13,766 nt of DNA, from the NCBI GenBank assembly GCA_945870475.1, contig CAMBSR010000033.1:1-13766 (forward strand), in the 5' to 3' direction. Numbering within the stretch: position 1 is the stretch's first letter; the number at the start of each line of letters is the position of its first letter. The notes beneath the pieces were generated by a model, which saw only the letters and a program-made list of their open reading frames with translations, ran no database searches and was not told where the DNA came from. This DNA is from Phycisphaera mikurensis NBRC 102666 (GTDB lineage Bacteria > Planctomycetota > Phycisphaerae > Phycisphaerales > SM1A02). Position numbers and translations under genes: made by a program. Shown piece by piece: positions 1-8,340 of this stretch.

Positions 1-1137
1 CTCCTGGAACAGCTGCGCGAGGCGCTCAAGAACGCCAAGCCCGCCATCATCGACATGGACGCGCTCGAGCAGTTTGCGCCGCAGGAGCAGGTGGACTCGC
101 TCCGCGAGGCGCAGCGGCGCGTGAACGAGCTGCTGGAGCGTTTGGCAGAGGAAGCCGGCCTCGCGCGCACGCCGGAGGGCGGGTGGCAGGTCACGCCGAA
201 AGCCATGCGGCTCTACCAGCGCAGCCTGCTGTCCACCATCTTCGGCGACCTGCAGAGCGCGCGCAGCGGCCGCCACGAGGGCGTGACCAGCGCCGACGGC
301 GCAGTGGAGCTTCCCACCACGCGGGCCTATGAATTCGGCGACAGCCCCGCTGCCATGGACATCCCGCAGAGCATGGTGAACGCCCTGCTCCGCGAATCCG
401 CGGACGGGCCGCGCGCACCGGGCCAGCCCGTGCGCATGCGCACCGACGACATGGTGGTCCACAACACCCGCCAGCAGCCCAAGTGCGCTACCGCGGTGAT
501 CATGGACATGTCGGGCTCGATGCGCCACGGCGGCCAGTACGTCCAGGCCAAGCGCATGGCGATGGCGCTCGACGGGCTGATCCGCACCGAGTACCCGGGC
601 GATTTCCTGCAGTTCATCGAGATGTACACCGTGGCCCGCCTGCGCGCCCCCGGCGAGATCCCGAACATCATGCCCAAGCCCGTCACCATCCACGAGCCGG
701 TGGTGCGCCTGCGCGCGGACATGTCCGACCCCGAGATCACGGAGATGGACCTCCCGCTCCACTTCACGAACATCCAGCGCTCGCTCCAGCTTGCGCGCCA
801 GTGGCTCGGCGGGCGCCCCACGCCGAACCGCCAGGTGATGCTCATCACCGACGGCCTTCCCACGGCGCACTTCGAGGGAAGCGACCTCTTCATGCTCTAT
901 CCGCCGGACCCGCGCACCGAGCGCGAGACCGTGCGCGAGGCCATGCGCTGCAAGGAGGCGGGGATCATCATCAACGTGTTCCTGCTTCCAAGCTGGAGCC
1001 AGACCGAGGACGACGTGCAGTTCGCGCACCGCATGGCGGAGTCGACCGGCGGCCGCGTGTTCTTCGTGGCGGGCAAGGAGCTCGATCGCTTCGTGGTGTG
1101 GGACTACGTGAAGCGGCGCCGGACGATCATCGGCTGA
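1..1137 (+). CDS. VWA-domain protein, 5' end cut by window edge
   Basis: The reading frame is open from base 1, so the true start lies upstream; 378 residues are visible. A von Willebrand factor A domain fills the C-terminal half. It begins near residue 163 and carries the MIDAS metal-binding motif DMSGSM (Asp169, Ser171, Ser173 of the visible part), a candidate MIDAS Thr256 in FTNIQRS, and ITDG with Asp284. The part before it is helical and contains the stretch TTRAYEFGDSPAAMDIPQSM, which resembles a family of soluble bacterial VWA proteins. No signal peptide can be judged because the N-terminus is missing. Such proteins are often encoded next to a MoxR-like or magnesium-chelatase-like AAA+ ATPase and act with it as a metal-dependent protein-remodelling adaptor. 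That partner would have to lie left of base 1, so this is inference. The downstream gene glnN has its own promoter, so the two are probably separate units. The VWA call is firm; the cellular role is unknown. Confidence 0.85.
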   Translation, partial: LLEQLREALKNAKPAIIDMDALEQFAPQEQVDSLREAQRRVNELLERLAEEAGLARTPEGGWQVTPKAMRLYQRSLLSTIFGDLQSARSGRHEGVTSADGAVELPTTRAYEFGDSPAAMDIPQSMVNALLRESADGPRAPGQPVRMRTDDMVVHNTRQQPKCATAVIMDMSGSMRHGGQYVQAKRMAMALDGLIRTEYPGDFLQFIEMYTVARLRAPGEIPNIMPKPVTIHEPVVRLRADMSDPEITEMDLPLHFTNIQRSLQLARQWLGGRPTPNRQVMLITDGLPTAHFEGSDLFMLYPPDPRTERETVREAMRCKEAGIIINVFLLPSWSQTEDDVQFAHRMAESTGGRVFFVAGKELDRFVVWDYVKRRRTIIG

Positions 1138-1184
1138 GAAACGCGCACGTTCGGCGGGGGTGCCGGCCGGCAGGCCGCGGCGCG

Positions 1185-1224
1185 CGGATTCCCCCATGAT
1201 TTCAGCCCTTGATCGGATTCCCCC
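1185..1224. repeat. 11-bp direct repeat in the glnN control region
   Basis: The 11-mer CGGATTCCCCC occurs at 1185-1195 and again at 1214-1224, 29 bp start to start. The second copy lies in the spacer between the proposed -35 and -10 boxes of glnN and shares its first base with the last base of the -35 box. Exact direct repeats placed like this can be operators for a repressor, but no regulator can be named and chance in GC-rich DNA is possible. Confidence 0.45.
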
Positions 1225-1237
1225 GTCCCCATACAGT
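1209..1237 (+). promoter_or_regulatory. Candidate sigma-70 promoter of glnN
   Basis: TTGATC at 1209-1214 and TACAGT at 1232-1237 are separated by 17 bp; each matches the consensus at 4 of 6 positions. The implied transcription start near 1244 leaves a leader of about 28 nt that includes the AGGAGG ribosome-binding site. The geometry is good but the boxes are imperfect. Confidence 0.5.
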
Positions 1238-1252
1238 TATCCGCTTGGGCAC

Positions 1253-1258
1253 AGGAGG
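1253..1258 (+). promoter_or_regulatory. Ribosome-binding site of glnN
   Basis: A perfect AGGAGG lies 13 nt before the ATG at 1272. The spacing is slightly long, but there is no other in-frame ATG, GTG or TTG between the site and 1272. It favours 1272 over the upstream TTG at 1209, which is part of the proposed -35 box, and over the ATG at 1308. Confidence 0.7.
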
Positions 1259-1271
1259 CCCGCACCCCGCC

Positions 1272-3455
<2,184 letters not shown>

Positions 3456-3497
3456 CGGAACGGCCCCCCGGCCCCCGTCCCGACCCCCGAACCCTCC

Positions 3498-3533
3498 CGC
3501 GCGGCGCCCAGCAATGGGCGCCGCGCGTGCTTT
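3498..3533 (+). terminator. Rho-independent terminator after glnN
   Basis: A perfect 13-bp GC-rich stem (3498-3510 with 3515-3527) closes on a GCAA loop, a GNRA-type tetraloop, and is followed by TGCTTT. The T-tract is short, but the stem is very stable and starts about 40 nt after the glnN stop. It separates glnN from tig. Confidence 0.85.
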
Positions 3534-3562
3534 CCGGACGCGGCAGTTTCCGCGATTGGCCG

Positions 3563-3568
3563 TATACT
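3563..3568 (+). promoter_or_regulatory. Candidate -10 box of the tig promoter
   Basis: TATACT matches the -10 consensus at 5 of 6 positions and lies between the glnN terminator and tig. The implied start near 3575 gives a leader of about 39 nt. No convincing -35 hexamer is present 16-18 bp upstream, so this would be a -10-dominated or activator-dependent promoter. Confidence 0.45.
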
Positions 3569-3613
3569 CCGACCCTTTCGTCACTTGAGCCCCAGCAACC
3601 AACGGACTGCACC

Positions 3614-5020
3614 ATGGCCACCGAGACCACTGTCGTCGTCGAGAACGTCGGACCCGCCCGCAAGCGCCTGAAGATCACCATCCCCGCGACGGTGGTGGAT
3701 GCGCGCATCAACGAGGCCTACGCCTCGGCCCGCGGCGAGGTGCAGATCCCCGGCTTCCGCAAGGGCACGGCCCCGATGGCGCTCATCGAGAAGCGCTTCG
3801 GCGAGTCGATCCGCGAGGACCTCCGCCGCCGTCTCCTCACCGACGCGTACAGCCAGGCGCTGCAGGACCACAAGCTCCAGCCCGTCTCCGAGCCCGAGGT
3901 GGACGAGAAGGCCGCCGAGCTCGACGTGCAGCGCGGCAAGCAGATCGCCGTCACCATGGACGTCGAGGTGATCCCCGACATCACCCTGCCGAAGCTCGAG
4001 GACGTCGAGGTCAAGCGCCCCGTCGCCGAGGTCGAGGACACGTACATCGACGAGGAGATCCGTCGCCTCGGCTACCGCTTCGGCACGCCGAGCCGCATCG
4101 AAGGTCCGTTCACGAACCTCGACCGCATGGTCGGCAAGGCCACCGTGCGCGTGAAGGGTTCCGCGCAGGACCCGTACTTCGAGTCCCCCGAGACGCTCGT
4201 GGTGGTGCCGGACGCCGAGGACGAGGGCAAGGGCCAGGTCCTGGGCCTGATGTTCGAGGACCTGGGCGCCAAGCTCACCGGCAAGAAGGTCGGCGACGCC
4301 ATCATCCTGAAGACCACCGGCCCGGAGGTCCACGAGCGCGAGGACCTGCGCGGCGCGGAAATCACCGTGGAATTCACGCCTGCGCAGGCTGAGCGCATCG
4401 AGCCGGCTGCGGCCGACGCGGTGGCCACCACCCTGGGCCTCGGCGCCGTCGAGAACCTGCGCGAGCAGGTCAAGCTCTCGCTCGAGTCCCGCCGCGACCA
4501 GGAACAGCGCGCTGCCATGCGCGAGCAGGCCGCCGAGTGGCTCCTCGAGAAGGTGACCCTGGAACTCCCCGAGAAGATGTCCGGCGGCCAGGTTGCACGC
4601 AACCTCGAGATGGCCCGCATCCAGCTCCAGCAGAACGGCCTCGACGAGACGCAGGTCGAGCACCGCCTTGCGGAGATCCGCGGCGCCAGCGAGGAAGACA
4701 CCCGCAAGCGCCTCAGCGCGTTCTTCATCCTCGCGCGCCTCGCGCAGGATCTCGGCATCGACGTCACCGACGCCGAGCTCAACGCATCGATCGTCCAGAT
4801 GGCCCGCCAGCGCGGCACCCGTCCGGACCAGGTGCGCGCCGAGCTCCAGCAGTCGGGCCGCCTGAACGAGATGGCGCTTGCCATCCGCGAAGCCAAGACG
4901 CTCGACCGCGTGCTCGCCAAGGCCAAGGTCACCGACATCTCGGCCGAGGACTGGAACAAGGTCGTCACCGAGAAGCAGAAGGCTGCGCTCGCCCGGACCA
5001 GTCCGAAGAAGAAGGGCTGA
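3614..5020 (+). CDS. tig: Trigger factor, ribosome-associated chaperone
   Basis: Trigger factor binds at the ribosomal exit tunnel and shields nascent chains. The product has 468 residues, against about 430 in E. coli. The N-terminal ribosome-binding domain (about residues 1-115) carries the signature IPGFRKGTAP, with GFRKG at residues 47-51. The middle segment (about 125-260) occupies the position of the FKBP-type prolyl isomerase domain. Only its second half aligns by eye (MFEDLGAKLTGKKVGD, then EDLRGAEITVEF); the usual first-half FKBP residues (a DFTG-like strand and a GG pair) are not visible, so isomerase activity is doubtful. The C-terminal part (about 265-460) is the helical chaperone arm, ending in a Lys-rich tail. 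The start at 3614 gives the standard N-terminus; no clear Shine-Dalgarno precedes it. A SHOCT-like membrane protein gene follows after 6 nt, in the place where clpP often sits. The family call is secure. Confidence 0.95.
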   Translation: MATETTVVVENVGPARKRLKITIPATVVDARINEAYASARGEVQIPGFRKGTAPMALIEKRFGESIREDLRRRLLTDAYSQALQDHKLQPVSEPEVDEKAAELDVQRGKQIAVTMDVEVIPDITLPKLEDVEVKRPVAEVEDTYIDEEIRRLGYRFGTPSRIEGPFTNLDRMVGKATVRVKGSAQDPYFESPETLVVVPDAEDEGKGQVLGLMFEDLGAKLTGKKVGDAIILKTTGPEVHEREDLRGAEITVEFTPAQAERIEPAAADAVATTLGLGAVENLREQVKLSLESRRDQEQRAAMREQAAEWLLEKVTLELPEKMSGGQVARNLEMARIQLQQNGLDETQVEHRLAEIRGASEEDTRKRLSAFFILARLAQDLGIDVTDAELNASIVQMARQRGTRPDQVRAELQQSGRLNEMALAIREAKTLDRVLAKAKVTDISAEDWNKVVTEKQKAALARTSPKKKG

Positions 5021-5026
5021 TCCCCG

Positions 5027-5335
5027 GTGGGCGGCGTCTCCTCCGACACGCTCTTCTGGATCGGCATCATCGTCCTCGTGGCGATCGTGGTCGGCGGCTG
5101 CGCCATCGTGATGTGGGCCCGCCGCTCGGCGAAGGCACCGGCCTCGGGCCCGGAGCCGGGCTTCACCTTGGACGACATGCGGCGCCTCCTCGAGCGCGGC
5201 GAGATCACGCAGCGCGAGTTCGACACCGCCCGGGACGCCCTGATCCACCGCACCCGCGAGAACGCGCGCAAGGAGCGCGAGCGCCTCGGCGGCACGGACT
5301 GGGGCGGCGGCAACGGCCAGGACGCCCGCCGATAA
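5027..5335 (+). CDS. Small membrane-anchored SHOCT-like protein
   Basis: This is a 102-residue hypothetical protein. A single hydrophobic segment lies at about residues 9-30, followed by a basic WARRS stretch, which predicts a short outside N-terminus and a cytoplasmic C-terminal part. Residues about 46-75 (TLDDMRRLLERGEITQREFD and following) resemble the short SHOCT domain: a hydrophobic helix, a G-E-I-T-x-x-E-F turn and a second helix. The tail is charged and then Gly-rich. The GTG start at 5027 lies 6 nt after the tig stop; the purine-rich AAGAAGAAGGG at the end of tig could act as its ribosome-binding site, so translation is probably coupled to tig. The SHOCT function is poorly known; the domain often occurs at protein termini and is thought to mediate oligomerisation or membrane-protein contacts. 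A role with trigger factor or ClpX is only suggested by position. Confidence 0.8.
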   Translation: MGGVSSDTLFWIGIIVLVAIVVGGCAIVMWARRSAKAPASGPEPGFTLDDMRRLLERGEITQREFDTARDALIHRTRENARKERERLGGTDWGGGNGQDARR

Positions 5336-5517
5336 GGCCATCCGTCAGCGGCAATCGCGCCCGATCTTCCGCCATCCCCGGGGCCAACACTTGGTTTGCC
5401 GCGTTTCCTGCGGCATCGTGTGGCTCCCCCCTGCAGAATGCAGGCGAAGTGACCGATAGACTCCGCGTGCCCCGGTTTCCCGGGACCCGATTTCCGATTC
5501 GTAGGAGCCCCTGACCG

Positions 5518-6969
5518 ATGCAGCCGATGCCGAGCCGAGACACCCTCCCCGCAGTCCCTGAGGGCGCCAATGGCAACCAGAAGCGCGGCAACGGCCGCGA
5601 GTTCGGCGATGGCTTCTCCGGCGGCGGCGCCGGTGGTGGCTCGGGCGGTGGAGCCGGCGGCGGTGCCGGTGGCGGCGCTTCGGGCGGCGGAGCCGGCGGC
5701 GGCGACGGCGGCTTCCGCGGCCGCAAGGTCACCACGTGCAGCTTCTGCGGCAAGACCAGCCGCGAGGTGGGCCCGATGGTCGAAGGCCCCAACGACGTCT
5801 ACATCTGCACCAACTGCACCGACCTCTGCCAGAACATCTTCAAGCAGGAGCGGCGCCGCGTCACCGGCGGCCGCCCGCAGCTCGGGCAGATCCCGTCGCC
5901 GCGGCAGATGAAGGAATTCCTGGACCAGTACGTCATCGGCCAGGAGAACGCCAAGCGCGCCCTGTCCGTGGCCGTGCACAACCACTACAAGCGCCTCTCG
6001 CAGCTCGAGAACGAGCAGTCGCCGGTGGAGCTCGACAAGTCCAACGTGCTGATGATCGGCTCCACGGGCACGGGCAAGACCCTGCTCGCCAAGACGCTTG
6101 CCCGCATCCTGAACGTGCCCTTCGCCATCGGCGACGCCACCACGCTCACCGAGGCCGGCTACGTGGGCGAGGACGTGGAGAACCTCCTCCTGAAGCTTCT
6201 GCAGGCCGCCGATTTCGACCTCGAGAGCGCCCAGCGCGGCATCATCTATATCGACGAGATCGACAAGATCGGCAAGACGAGCAACAACGTCTCGATCACC
6301 CGCGACGTGAGCGGCGAAGGCGTGCAGCAGAGCCTCCTGAAGATGCTCGAGGGCACCACCGCCAACGTTCCCCCGCAGGGCGGCCGCAAGCACCCGGAGC
6401 AGCAGTACATCCAGATGGACACGACGAACATCCTGTTCGTCTGCGGCGGCAGCTTCGACGGCATCGAGGACATCGTGCGCAAGCGCATCGGCCGCAAGCG
6501 CATCGGCTTCGCCCCCGAGGCGCAGGGCGTGGAAGACAAGGTCACCGAGCGCAGCGCGCTGATCGGCCAGGTCACCCCGGACGACGTGTTGGAGTTCGGC
6601 ATGATCCCCGAGCTCGTCGGCCGCCTGCCGATCGTCTGCCCGCTGCACCCGCTCTCGCGGGATGCCATGGTGCAGATCCTCACCGAGCCGAAGAACGCGC
6701 TCATCAATCAGTACCAGCACCTCTTCTCGCTCGAGGGCGCTCGCCTGGAGTTCACGCGCGATGCGCTGGAGCTCATCGCCGACCGTGCCCTCAGCCGCAA
6801 CACCGGCGCCCGCGCGCTGCGTGCCGTGGTGGACGAGATCATGATCGACCGGATGTACGACCTGCCGGAGCTCGACAACACGAACACCGTGTACGTGATC
6901 GACGCGCAGGTGATCGTCTCCGGCGCCCCGCTCCAGCAGATCAAGCGCCGCGAGCGCGAAAGCGCCTGA
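5518..6969 (+). CDS. clpX: ATP-dependent Clp protease ATP-binding subunit ClpX
   Basis: ClpX is the AAA+ unfoldase that feeds tagged substrates into ClpP. The 483-residue product is longer than E. coli ClpX (about 424) because of an N-terminal extension of about 65 residues, including a Gly/Ala/Ser-rich run at about 32-65. The zinc-binding domain follows with Cys74, Cys77, Cys97 and Cys100. The AAA+ core has Walker A GSTGTGKT (181-188; Ser replaces the usual Pro), pore-1 loop GYVG (214-217), Walker B IIYIDEID with Asp246 and Glu247, an RKH loop (290-292), the ClpP-docking IGF loop (329-331) and sensor-2 GAR (430-432). All parts needed to work with ClpP are present. The ATG at 5518 has TAGGAG 10 nt upstream. 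A CCCGG/CCGGG hairpin (5471-5484) lies in the leader, and no convincing promoter is visible in the 182-nt gap. The GAF reductase gene follows after 9 nt. Identification is secure; clpP is not in this window. Confidence 0.97.
   Translation: MQPMPSRDTLPAVPEGANGNQKRGNGREFGDGFSGGGAGGGSGGGAGGGAGGGASGGGAGGGDGGFRGRKVTTCSFCGKTSREVGPMVEGPNDVYICTNCTDLCQNIFKQERRRVTGGRPQLGQIPSPRQMKEFLDQYVIGQENAKRALSVAVHNHYKRLSQLENEQSPVELDKSNVLMIGSTGTGKTLLAKTLARILNVPFAIGDATTLTEAGYVGEDVENLLLKLLQAADFDLESAQRGIIYIDEIDKIGKTSNNVSITRDVSGEGVQQSLLKMLEGTTANVPPQGGRKHPEQQYIQMDTTNILFVCGGSFDGIEDIVRKRIGRKRIGFAPEAQGVEDKVTERSALIGQVTPDDVLEFGMIPELVGRLPIVCPLHPLSRDAMVQILTEPKNALINQYQHLFSLEGARLEFTRDALELIADRALSRNTGARALRAVVDEIMIDRMYDLPELDNTNTVYVIDAQVIVSGAPLQQIKRRERESA
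5614..5712 (+). repeat. GGC/GGT-rich low-complexity tract inside clpX
   Basis: This in-frame stretch encodes the Gly-rich linker of ClpX (about residues 33-65), built from GGGA- and GGGS-like units read from GGC, GGT and GGA codons. Such tracts are prone to slippage, so length may vary between strains or be mis-assembled. Multiples of three would keep the frame. Confidence 0.75.
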
Positions 6970-6978
6970 GGCACCGGC

Positions 6979-7487
6979 ATGGCCGGAATCGCTGCACACT
7001 CGACCAACCGCGACTACGCGTCCGTCCACGGACGCGCCATGGACATTGCGCAGCTCACGTCGCGGGAGGAGCGGATGGAGGCGTTCGCCGCGCTCTGGTG
7101 GGATGCCTTCGCCGCCACCGGCGTCAGCTGGGTGGGCTTCTACGTGGATCATCCGGGCGAGCCGGACGACCGCCGGATGACCCTGCGGCGCGCCGCCCCA
7201 CGCCGGCGTGCTCCCCGATCGGGATCCATGGCGCCTGCGGACAGGGCCTGGGGGCCGGCCGGACCCTGGTGGTGCGGGACGTCCGTGACCTGGGCGAGGG
7301 CTACATCGCCTGCGACCCCCGGGACCAGAGCGAGCTGGTGGTGCCCTGCCTTGACGCGAAGGGGCGGACGTGGGGCGTCCTGGACGTGGACAGCCATGAC
7401 GTGGCAAGCTTCTCGACGGGTGACGGCGAGGCTGCTCGGGAGCTGCTGGCACTGGCTGGCCTGACCCAGCGTGGCGCTAGCGCCTGA
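6979..7487 (+). pseudogene. msrC: GAF-domain free methionine-(R)-sulfoxide reductase, frameshifted
   Basis: Two overlapping frames together encode one GAF protein of the fRMsr family, which reduces free methionine-(R)-sulfoxide using thioredoxin. The first part, from ATG 6979, reads FAALWWDAFAATGVSWVGFY and then PDDRRMTL, up to about 7185. From about 7188 homology continues one frame back: ARRPTPACSPIGIHGACG, then GEGYIACDPRDQSELVVP and GVLDVDSHDV, ending at TGA 7485-7487. One missing base near 7186-7187 explains the break; restoring it gives about 169 residues, normal for the family. The three conserved cysteines (in PAC, GAC and IAC) all lie after the break, so the first frame alone, which runs to 7464, would make an inactive product. 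No slippery heptamer is visible at the junction. The gene starts 9 nt after clpX and is probably co-transcribed. Whether this is a true pseudogene or a sequencing or assembly error cannot be decided here. Confidence 0.85.
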
Positions 7488-7524
7488 TGCCGATAACGGC
7501 GCCACGCAGTTTGGATCCAAACCC

Positions 7525-7553
7525 TTGCGATACAGGCGGATCTCTCGTATCCT
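7525..7553 (+). promoter_or_regulatory. Candidate sigma-70 promoter of rpmB
   Basis: TTGCGA (7525-7530) and TATCCT (7548-7553) are 17 bp apart and each matches the consensus at 4 of 6 positions. The implied start near 7560 leaves a leader of about 45 nt before the rpmB ATG. The position, just after the GAF gene stop, is sensible. Confidence 0.55.
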
Positions 7554-7604
7554 GCCCGGTCTCCCACTGCATCCCGCAGCGGGCATCACACCCAAGGACT
7601 ACCC

Positions 7605-7886
7605 ATGCCGCGCGTCTGCCATTTCACCGGTGCAAAGACCTCCTCCGGAAACGTCATCAAGCGTCGCGGTAAGGCGAAGTACCTCGGCGGCGTCGGCATC
7701 AAGACCACGTCCGTCAAGAAGCGCACCTTCAAGCCGAACCTGCAGACCGTGGACACCATGGAAGACGGCGCGCCCAAGCGCGTCCGCGCCTCGGTCCGCG
7801 CCATCCGCGCCGGCCTCGTCGTCAAGCCGATGAAGCGCAAGTACACCTACACGCGCGAGCAGCGCGAGGGCCGCGCCGCGAAGTGA
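7605..7886 (+). CDS. rpmB: Large-subunit ribosomal protein bL28
   Basis: bL28 is a small, very basic structural protein of the 50S subunit. The 93-residue product starts MPRVCHFTGAKTSSGN, matching the conserved N-terminus, and contains the family hallmark KKRTFKPNLQT near residues 38-48, then a strand segment RVRASVRAIRAGLV and a Lys/Arg-rich tail. It is longer than E. coli L28 (78 residues), through an insert around residues 20-35 and a C-terminal extension. Only the first Cys of the zinc-binding pairs seen in some L28 proteins is present, so this is a zinc-free form. ATG 7605 is preceded by AAGGA (7594-7598), 6 nt away. The gene has its own promoter and terminator and is therefore monocistronic. 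It sits just upstream of dnaG-rpoD. Confidence 0.96.
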   Translation: MPRVCHFTGAKTSSGNVIKRRGKAKYLGGVGIKTTSVKKRTFKPNLQTVDTMEDGAPKRVRASVRAIRAGLVVKPMKRKYTYTREQREGRAAK

Positions 7887-7929
7887 CGCAGCGCCCACTG
7901 GCCCACGCCAGCGCCCCAAAGCAATGAAC

Positions 7930-7967
7930 GACACGGGCCGCCTTCAACGGGCGGTCCGTGTCACTTT
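7930..7967 (+). terminator. Rho-independent terminator after rpmB
   Basis: A 13-bp stem with one G-U pair (7930-7942 with 7950-7962) and a 7-nt loop is followed by ACTTTT. It lies 43 nt after the rpmB stop and cuts rpmB off from the dnaG promoter downstream. Confidence 0.88.
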
Positions 7968-8036
7968 TCAATCTTCAGCGAAGCGGTTTCGTCCCGAACC
8001 CCGCTGGCTCGCAAGGCATTTTCATCCGGGGATTCA

Positions 8037-8064
8037 TTGACTCTTCCCGCAACGGGCCTACAAT
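8037..8064 (+). promoter_or_regulatory. Near-consensus sigma-70 promoter for dnaG-rpoD
   Basis: TTGACT (8037-8042) and TACAAT (8059-8064) each match the consensus at 5 of 6 positions, with a 16-bp spacer. This is the best promoter in the window. The implied start near 8071 leaves about 270 nt of leader before the dnaG start codon. Confidence 0.75.
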
Positions 8065-8070
8065 TCGGCA

Positions 8071-8340
8071 CCTTCGCAGCGGGACACCCGGCTCACGAGT
8101 GCCACCAGCGGCGCCACGACGGCGCACAGGCCCTGAGCAACCCACTGATTCCGCTCCGAAGCGACTGGCTCACGGCCAGGACAACCCTGGACGACGAAAT
8201 CGGTGAGCGGTCACCGGCTCGGCGTTCCAACCCCGATCCAGGCACGGGAATCGTTGCGGCGGTGCGCAAGCACCTCCGCGCAGGTTCGTTTGCCCGTGGA
8301 CCGCATTGAACACGGCGCAGGACGCGCCGAAAGGAAGCTG
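8071..8340 (+). other. Long untranslated leader of dnaG, function unknown
   Basis: This stretch lies between the strong promoter and the dnaG start. I see no ATG-initiated frame and no match to tmRNA, RNase P or SRP RNA motifs. Two simple hairpins are visible: CTGGC/GCCAG (8165-8179, 5-nt loop) and CGGTGA/TCACCG (8201-8216, GCGG loop). The octamer GGCTCACG occurs twice (about 8090 and 8168). A GTG frame (8099-8206, 35 codons, Pro/Arg-rich) lacks a ribosome-binding site and is not called. It may be a structured or regulatory leader or contain an unannotated RNA; nothing more can be supported. Confidence 0.45.
8331..8335 (+). promoter_or_regulatory. Ribosome-binding site fixing the dnaG start
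   Basis: AAGGA (part of AAAGGAAG) ends 5 nt before GTG 8341. It decides against the longer frame beginning with GTG at 8203, whose extra 46 residues are Arg-rich and unlike any primase N-terminus. Confidence 0.75.

Noticed and set aside
1161..1172. Perfect 12-bp palindrome TGCCGGCCGGCA
   Set aside because: Self-complementary without a loop and without a T-tract, so not a terminator; a palindrome of alternating G+C blocks is common in such DNA.
7177..7200. Programmed -1 ribosomal frameshift in the GAF gene
   Set aside because: No X-XXY-YYZ slippery heptamer or clear downstream pseudoknot is visible; a lost base is the simpler reading.
4072..7452. 1126-codon open frame on the - strand opposite tig, clpX and the GAF gene
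   Set aside because: It runs across three genes and their gaps, with no recognisable domain; a shadow of GC-rich third positions.
7958..8206. 82-codon frame between rpmB and dnaG
   Set aside because: It begins inside the rpmB terminator, crosses the dnaG promoter and has no domain or RBS. It is not rpsU.
8203..8340. 46-residue N-terminal extension of DnaG from GTG 8203
   Set aside because: Lacks an RBS and any similarity to primases; the AAGGA site points to GTG 8341, where the usual N-terminus begins.
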